A DNA stretch of 64,000 nt from NCBI GenBank assembly GCA_027557655.1, contig CP064915.1:752902-816901 (forward strand). Reading direction: 5' to 3'. The stretch is from Candidatus Kinetoplastibacterium crithidii. GTDB taxonomy: Bacteria; Pseudomonadota; Gammaproteobacteria; Burkholderiales; Burkholderiaceae_B. Positions 61,252-64,000 of this stretch are shown piece by piece. Below the pieces are notes generated by a model, which searched no databases, had not been told where the DNA came from, and saw only the letters and a list, made by a program, of their open reading frames with translations. Positions within the stretch are counted from its first letter, which is position 1. Each line of letters opens with the position of its first letter. Position numbers and translations under genes: made by a program.

Positions 61252-62844
61252 TTATTTTCGGGTAATGAACCATTGTTGTGCTATTGATAATATATTATTG
61301 ACACACCAATATAAAACTAATCCAGATGGGAAGAAAAACATCATCCCTCCAAATACTAAAGGCATAATCATCATAACTTTTGCTTGCATTGGGTCTGGTG
61401 GTGCTGGATTTAGTTTAATTTGAACAATCATTGTTAGCATCATTAATATGGGTAATATAAAATATGGATCTCTTGCTGACAAATCTTGAATCCATAATAT
61501 CCAAGGAGCCCCTCTCATTTCCACACTGGATAACAGTACCCAATAAAGAGAAAGGAAGACAGGAATTTGTACTATGATTGGTAAGCATCCTCCCAAAGGG
61601 TTTATTTTTTCATTTCTATATATTTCCATCACCGCAGCGTTAAACTTGCTGTTGTCATTTGAGAATTGTTTTCTTAAAGCTTGTATTCTTGGAGCTACGT
61701 CCTTTAATTTTGCCATTGATCTATAACTTTTTGATGCTAATGGAAAAAATAATAGTTTTATAATACATGTTAAAATAACTATGGACCAACCCCAGTTTTT
61801 TACAAAATCAAATATATAATTCATAAGCAAAAATATAGGTTTAGCAATTATAGTAAATATTCCATAATCCACAACTAGATCTAGTCCTTTCGCTACTGAA
61901 GCCATCTTTTTCTGGTCTTGTGGTCCTATCCATAAATATGAATTGCTTTCATAAGATTCATTAGGTTTTACTTCATTTATAGATTCTATAGTTCTTATAG
62001 CAAATATTTTTTTATCTTTATCTAGTTCTACAGCCTCATTTTTGCGAATACAATTTTCTTGGGGAATCCATGCTGTTACAAAGTAATGCTGAACCATAGC
62101 AATCCAGCCGTTATTTGTATTTTTTATATATTTTGCTTTATTGTTGCTAACATCTTGGAATGATATTTTTTGAAATTTATTTTTTTCAGAAAAAACAGCC
62201 ATTCCAGTAAATGTTTTGTAAAAACTTGAGCTATCTGATGGATCACTACTATCTCTCATTATTTGAAGATATAATCTGGCATTCAATATTTCATTGCTTT
62301 TATTTGTAATTTTATGTTGTACCTTTATATTATATTTTCCATCTTCTAAGACATATCTTTTCAATAGTATGACACCATTTTTTTCTGACAAAAAATCAAT
62401 TTCAGATTTATTATTATCTTGTTTTATATTTAATAACTTAAAATCAGATTTATGATTTGGTAAGGCAGTTTCGCCTATTAAGCCTGATTGAATAATATAA
62501 GAAAAATTATCGTTTGAGTTTATTAAAACAGTAGGTTTTTTCTTTTTATCTGGATAATTCAATAATTCAGCTTTTACTATTTTAGCTCCATGGCTGCTAA
62601 ATGTAAGTTTTAAAACATCATTTTCTATAACTGTCAATTCTTCTTTTTGATTATTGATGTTTTGTTTTATATAATCTGTTCTATCAATTGATGAAAATGT
62701 AGATAACTGTTTGTTTATATCATTTGTTTTATTTGCGATAGAAAATGTTTTGTGATTTTTTTCATTTTCTAATTGCCAATTGTTCCAAAGAACTAATATA
62801 GAGAATGAAAAAATTATCCAAAGAATTATTCTTTTAATATCCAT
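61252..62844 (-). CDS. yidC: membrane protein insertase YidC
   Basis: YidC inserts membrane proteins with or without SecYEG. An N-terminal membrane anchor (about 6-21) is followed by a large periplasmic beta domain, then the conserved core of five transmembrane segments (NWGWSIVILTCIIKLLFFPL, INPLGGCLPIIVQIPVFLSL and GLVLYWCVNNILSIAQQWFI). At 530 residues it is the long gram-negative form. It is 22 bases upstream of mnmE and follows yidD. Confidence 0.95.
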   Translation of the reverse strand: MDIKRIILWIIFSFSILVLWNNWQLENEKNHKTFSIANKTNDINKQLSTFSSIDRTDYIKQNINNQKEELTVIENDVLKLTFSSHGAKIVKAELLNYPDKKKKPTVLINSNDNFSYIIQSGLIGETALPNHKSDFKLLNIKQDNNKSEIDFLSEKNGVILLKRYVLEDGKYNIKVQHKITNKSNEILNARLYLQIMRDSSDPSDSSSFYKTFTGMAVFSEKNKFQKISFQDVSNNKAKYIKNTNNGWIAMVQHYFVTAWIPQENCIRKNEAVELDKDKKIFAIRTIESINEVKPNESYESNSYLWIGPQDQKKMASVAKGLDLVVDYGIFTIIAKPIFLLMNYIFDFVKNWGWSIVILTCIIKLLFFPLASKSYRSMAKLKDVAPRIQALRKQFSNDNSKFNAAVMEIYRNEKINPLGGCLPIIVQIPVFLSLYWVLLSSVEMRGAPWILWIQDLSARDPYFILPILMMLTMIVQIKLNPAPPDPMQAKVMMIMPLVFGGMMFFFPSGLVLYWCVNNILSIAQQWFITRK

Positions 62845-62893
62845 TTTTGAATTTTACCTGGTAGTTTGTAGTAGCTACTATTAGTATATAATG

Positions 62894-63142
62894 CTATTTT
62901 TTGTTTATATCATTTTTCTTATTTAATTGATACGGTACCGGATCTTGTCCTCCTTTGCACCAAGGATTACAACGTAATAATCGATAAAAAATTAACCAGA
63001 AAGCATAAAAAATATTATATCTTTTAATGGATTCAATAGCATACTGAGAACAAGAAGGATTGAATCTGCATTGCTTACCAATCCAAGGGCTTAAAATATG
63101 TTGATAAGATTCAATTAGTAGAATTACGATTTTTTTATGCAT
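62894..63142 (-). CDS. yidD: membrane protein insertion efficiency factor YidD
   Basis: YidD is a small inner-membrane-associated protein that helps YidC-dependent insertion. IESYQHILSPWIGKQCRFNP, the SCSQYAIESIKRYN motif and LLRCNPWCKGGQDPVPY are diagnostic; 82 residues. Its start overlaps the rnpA end by 19 bases, as is common in the rpmH-rnpA-yidD-yidC cluster. Confidence 0.94.
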   Translation of the reverse strand: MHKKIVILLIESYQHILSPWIGKQCRFNPSCSQYAIESIKRYNIFYAFWLIFYRLLRCNPWCKGGQDPVPYQLNKKNDINKK

Positions 63143-63528
63143 TTTGATATTTTGCTAAAATGGTAATCAATTTCAGATCTAGCATTTTTTTTTAGAACTT
63201 TTAATGAGCAAGCAGGTGCTTTAGAGCGCAAACGCACAACGTAATCTCCTCTAGGAATTATATTTGCTTTTGCTCTAAATGATTCACGTACAACTCTTTT
63301 GAGAGAATTACGTACAACTGCTTTATGGGCCATTTTTTTAGAAAAAATTAGACCAATCCTACTGGTTTGTAGCGACGTTATATTTGCATTGTCATGCAAG
63401 AATGAATTAACATAAAACAATTTGCCCTTAGCTACTGGGTGGCTGTTAATAACGGTCTTGTATTCATGAGATTTATGTAAACGAGCACCAGCAGGAAATC
63501 TAGATCTTTTTTTGTAGTTAGTATTCAA
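63124..63528 (-). CDS. rnpA: ribonuclease P protein component
   Basis: The protein subunit of RNase P, which with the RNA subunit matures tRNA 5' ends. The RNR motif is seen in HKAVVRNSLKRVVRESFRAK, and RIGLIFSKKM lies before it. The 134-residue length is close to other betaproteobacteria. The N-terminal 15 residues are not conserved. It follows rpmH with 36 bases between; the RNA gene rnpB is not in the window. Confidence 0.94.
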   Translation of the reverse strand: MNTNYKKRSRFPAGARLHKSHEYKTVINSHPVAKGKLFYVNSFLHDNANITSLQTSRIGLIFSKKMAHKAVVRNSLKRVVRESFRAKANIIPRGDYVVRLRSKAPACSLKVLKKNARSEIDYHFSKISKCIKKS

Positions 63529-63564
63529 CTCCGTTATAATTAATAAATTAAATCGATTTTTGAA

Positions 63565-63699
63565 TTAAACAGATAGGCGTTTTCTTCCCTTTGCTCTACG
63601 TGCATTAATTATAGCACGCCCGGATCTTGTTTTCATTCTTATGCGAAAGCCATGTGTGCGCTTGCGGCGCAAGACAGAAGGTTGATAAGTTCGTTTCAT
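63565..63699 (-). CDS. rpmH: 50S ribosomal protein L34
   Basis: A 44-residue, very basic protein: [20 protein letters not shown] then [20 protein letters not shown] and RLSV. This is the full bacterial L34. Being so short it is easily missed. First gene of rpmH-rnpA-yidD-yidC-mnmE; a promoter candidate lies about 100 bases upstream. Confidence 0.96.
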   Translation of the reverse strand: MKRTYQPSVLRRKRTHGFRIRMKTRSGRAIINARRAKGRKRLSV

Positions 63700-64000
63700 T
63701 GGTAGTCTAAAGTTAAAAGAACAATAGTAAAGTTAAACGATGTTAATTCGAATAACTTAAGATTATTCTACGTTAATATGCGATTAAAGGAAAGTGTAAC
63801 ATTATATCTGATATATAGTACTTTTTACAATGCTAATTAAATAGCGATTTTAGGATGTTAGATTAATAGATATATTTATTCAAGCTATTTTTATAAAATC
63901 ATAATTTTGATCTATAATATGTAATTATTGTGTTTTTTGATTGATGTTTTTTTGATTGATTTATAATTTGTAGTAAAATCAAGGTTTATAGAATATATTT
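63700..64000. other. gene-free right edge upstream of rpmH
   Basis: About 300 bases without a recognisable gene. It contains the rpmH promoter candidate and two direct copies of TTTTTTGATTGAT (63933-63945 and 63948-63960), followed by TATAAT at 63962-63967 on the plus strand, which might serve a gene beyond the window. I found no good DnaA box here. Confidence 0.5.
63801..63830 (-). promoter_or_regulatory. promoter candidate of rpmH operon
   Basis: On the minus strand TTGTAA (63830-63825) and a perfect TATAAT (63806-63801) are 18 bases apart. This would give a leader of about 95 bases before the rpmH ATG. Confidence 0.45.

Noticed and set aside
63700..64000. Origin of replication next to rpmH
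   Set aside because: This is a common place, but I found no good DnaA box here and the composition reversal lies at about 59.7 kb. The sequence beyond the window was not seen, so it is not fully excluded.

Overview
This window is a gene-dense, strongly AT-rich piece of a reduced betaproteobacterial chromosome. Protein sequences and gene order look like Alcaligenaceae (Bordetella type): dksA-hslVU, a type III pantothenate kinase after birA, aroK-aroB-dgt, cyaY-lptM-lysA, the tRNA-tuf-secE-nusG-rpl-rpoBC block, and mnmG-rsmG / mnmE-yidC-yidD-rnpA-rpmH. The base composition, very short spacers, missing usual neighbours and absence of mobile DNA suggest an obligate endosymbiont. The best fit from memory is Candidatus Kinetoplastibacterium, the symbiont of trypanosomatid flagellates. 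That assignment is an inference and was not tested by a search.

Layout. Positions 1-9450 carry a stress and protease group (dksA cut by the left edge, hslV, hslU), dacA with a DUF493 gene, an alpha/beta hydrolase, birA-coaX, aspS, a DUF502 membrane protein and an FmdB-type zinc ribbon. A 536-base gene-free stretch follows. Positions 9990-24521 hold mostly metabolic and cell-wall genes: a PLP aminotransferase, panB, ssb/uvrA, dgt-aroB-aroK, mrcA, cyaY, the tiny lipoprotein gene lptM, lysA, engB and hemB. From 24593 to 56898 almost everything is on the minus strand and belongs to transcription and translation: alpha, spc, S10 and str ribosomal operons with secY, rpoA, tuf and fusA, then rpoC-rpoB, rplL-rplJ-rplA-rplK, nusG-secE, tRNA-Trp, a second tuf, and tRNA-Thr, tRNA-Gly and tRNA-Tyr. 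Positions 57023-63699 carry rsmG-mnmG, a spacer that looks like the replication origin, and mnmE-yidC-yidD-rnpA-rpmH.

How the genes fit together. aroB, aroK, lysA, panB, coaX and hemB are steps of aromatic amino acid, lysine/diaminopimelate, pantothenate/CoA and heme synthesis, which is what a nutrient-provisioning symbiont would keep. mrcA, dacA, lysA (also the branch point from meso-DAP) and lptM indicate a peptidoglycan sacculus and an outer membrane. Regulation appears to rest mainly on RNA structure: hairpins lie at the rplK, rplJ, rplL-rpoB, rpsL-rpsG, rpsQ-rplN and tuf-rpsJ junctions.

No CRISPR array, phage, insertion sequence, toxin-antitoxin pair, secretion system or unknown gene cluster is visible. 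The most informative signals are the probable origin at 59608-59888, where strand composition reverses; a UvrA with an altered first ABC signature; two tuf copies that appear identical over 1206 bases; and a terminator-like hairpin with almost no promoter room ahead of rpsJ.
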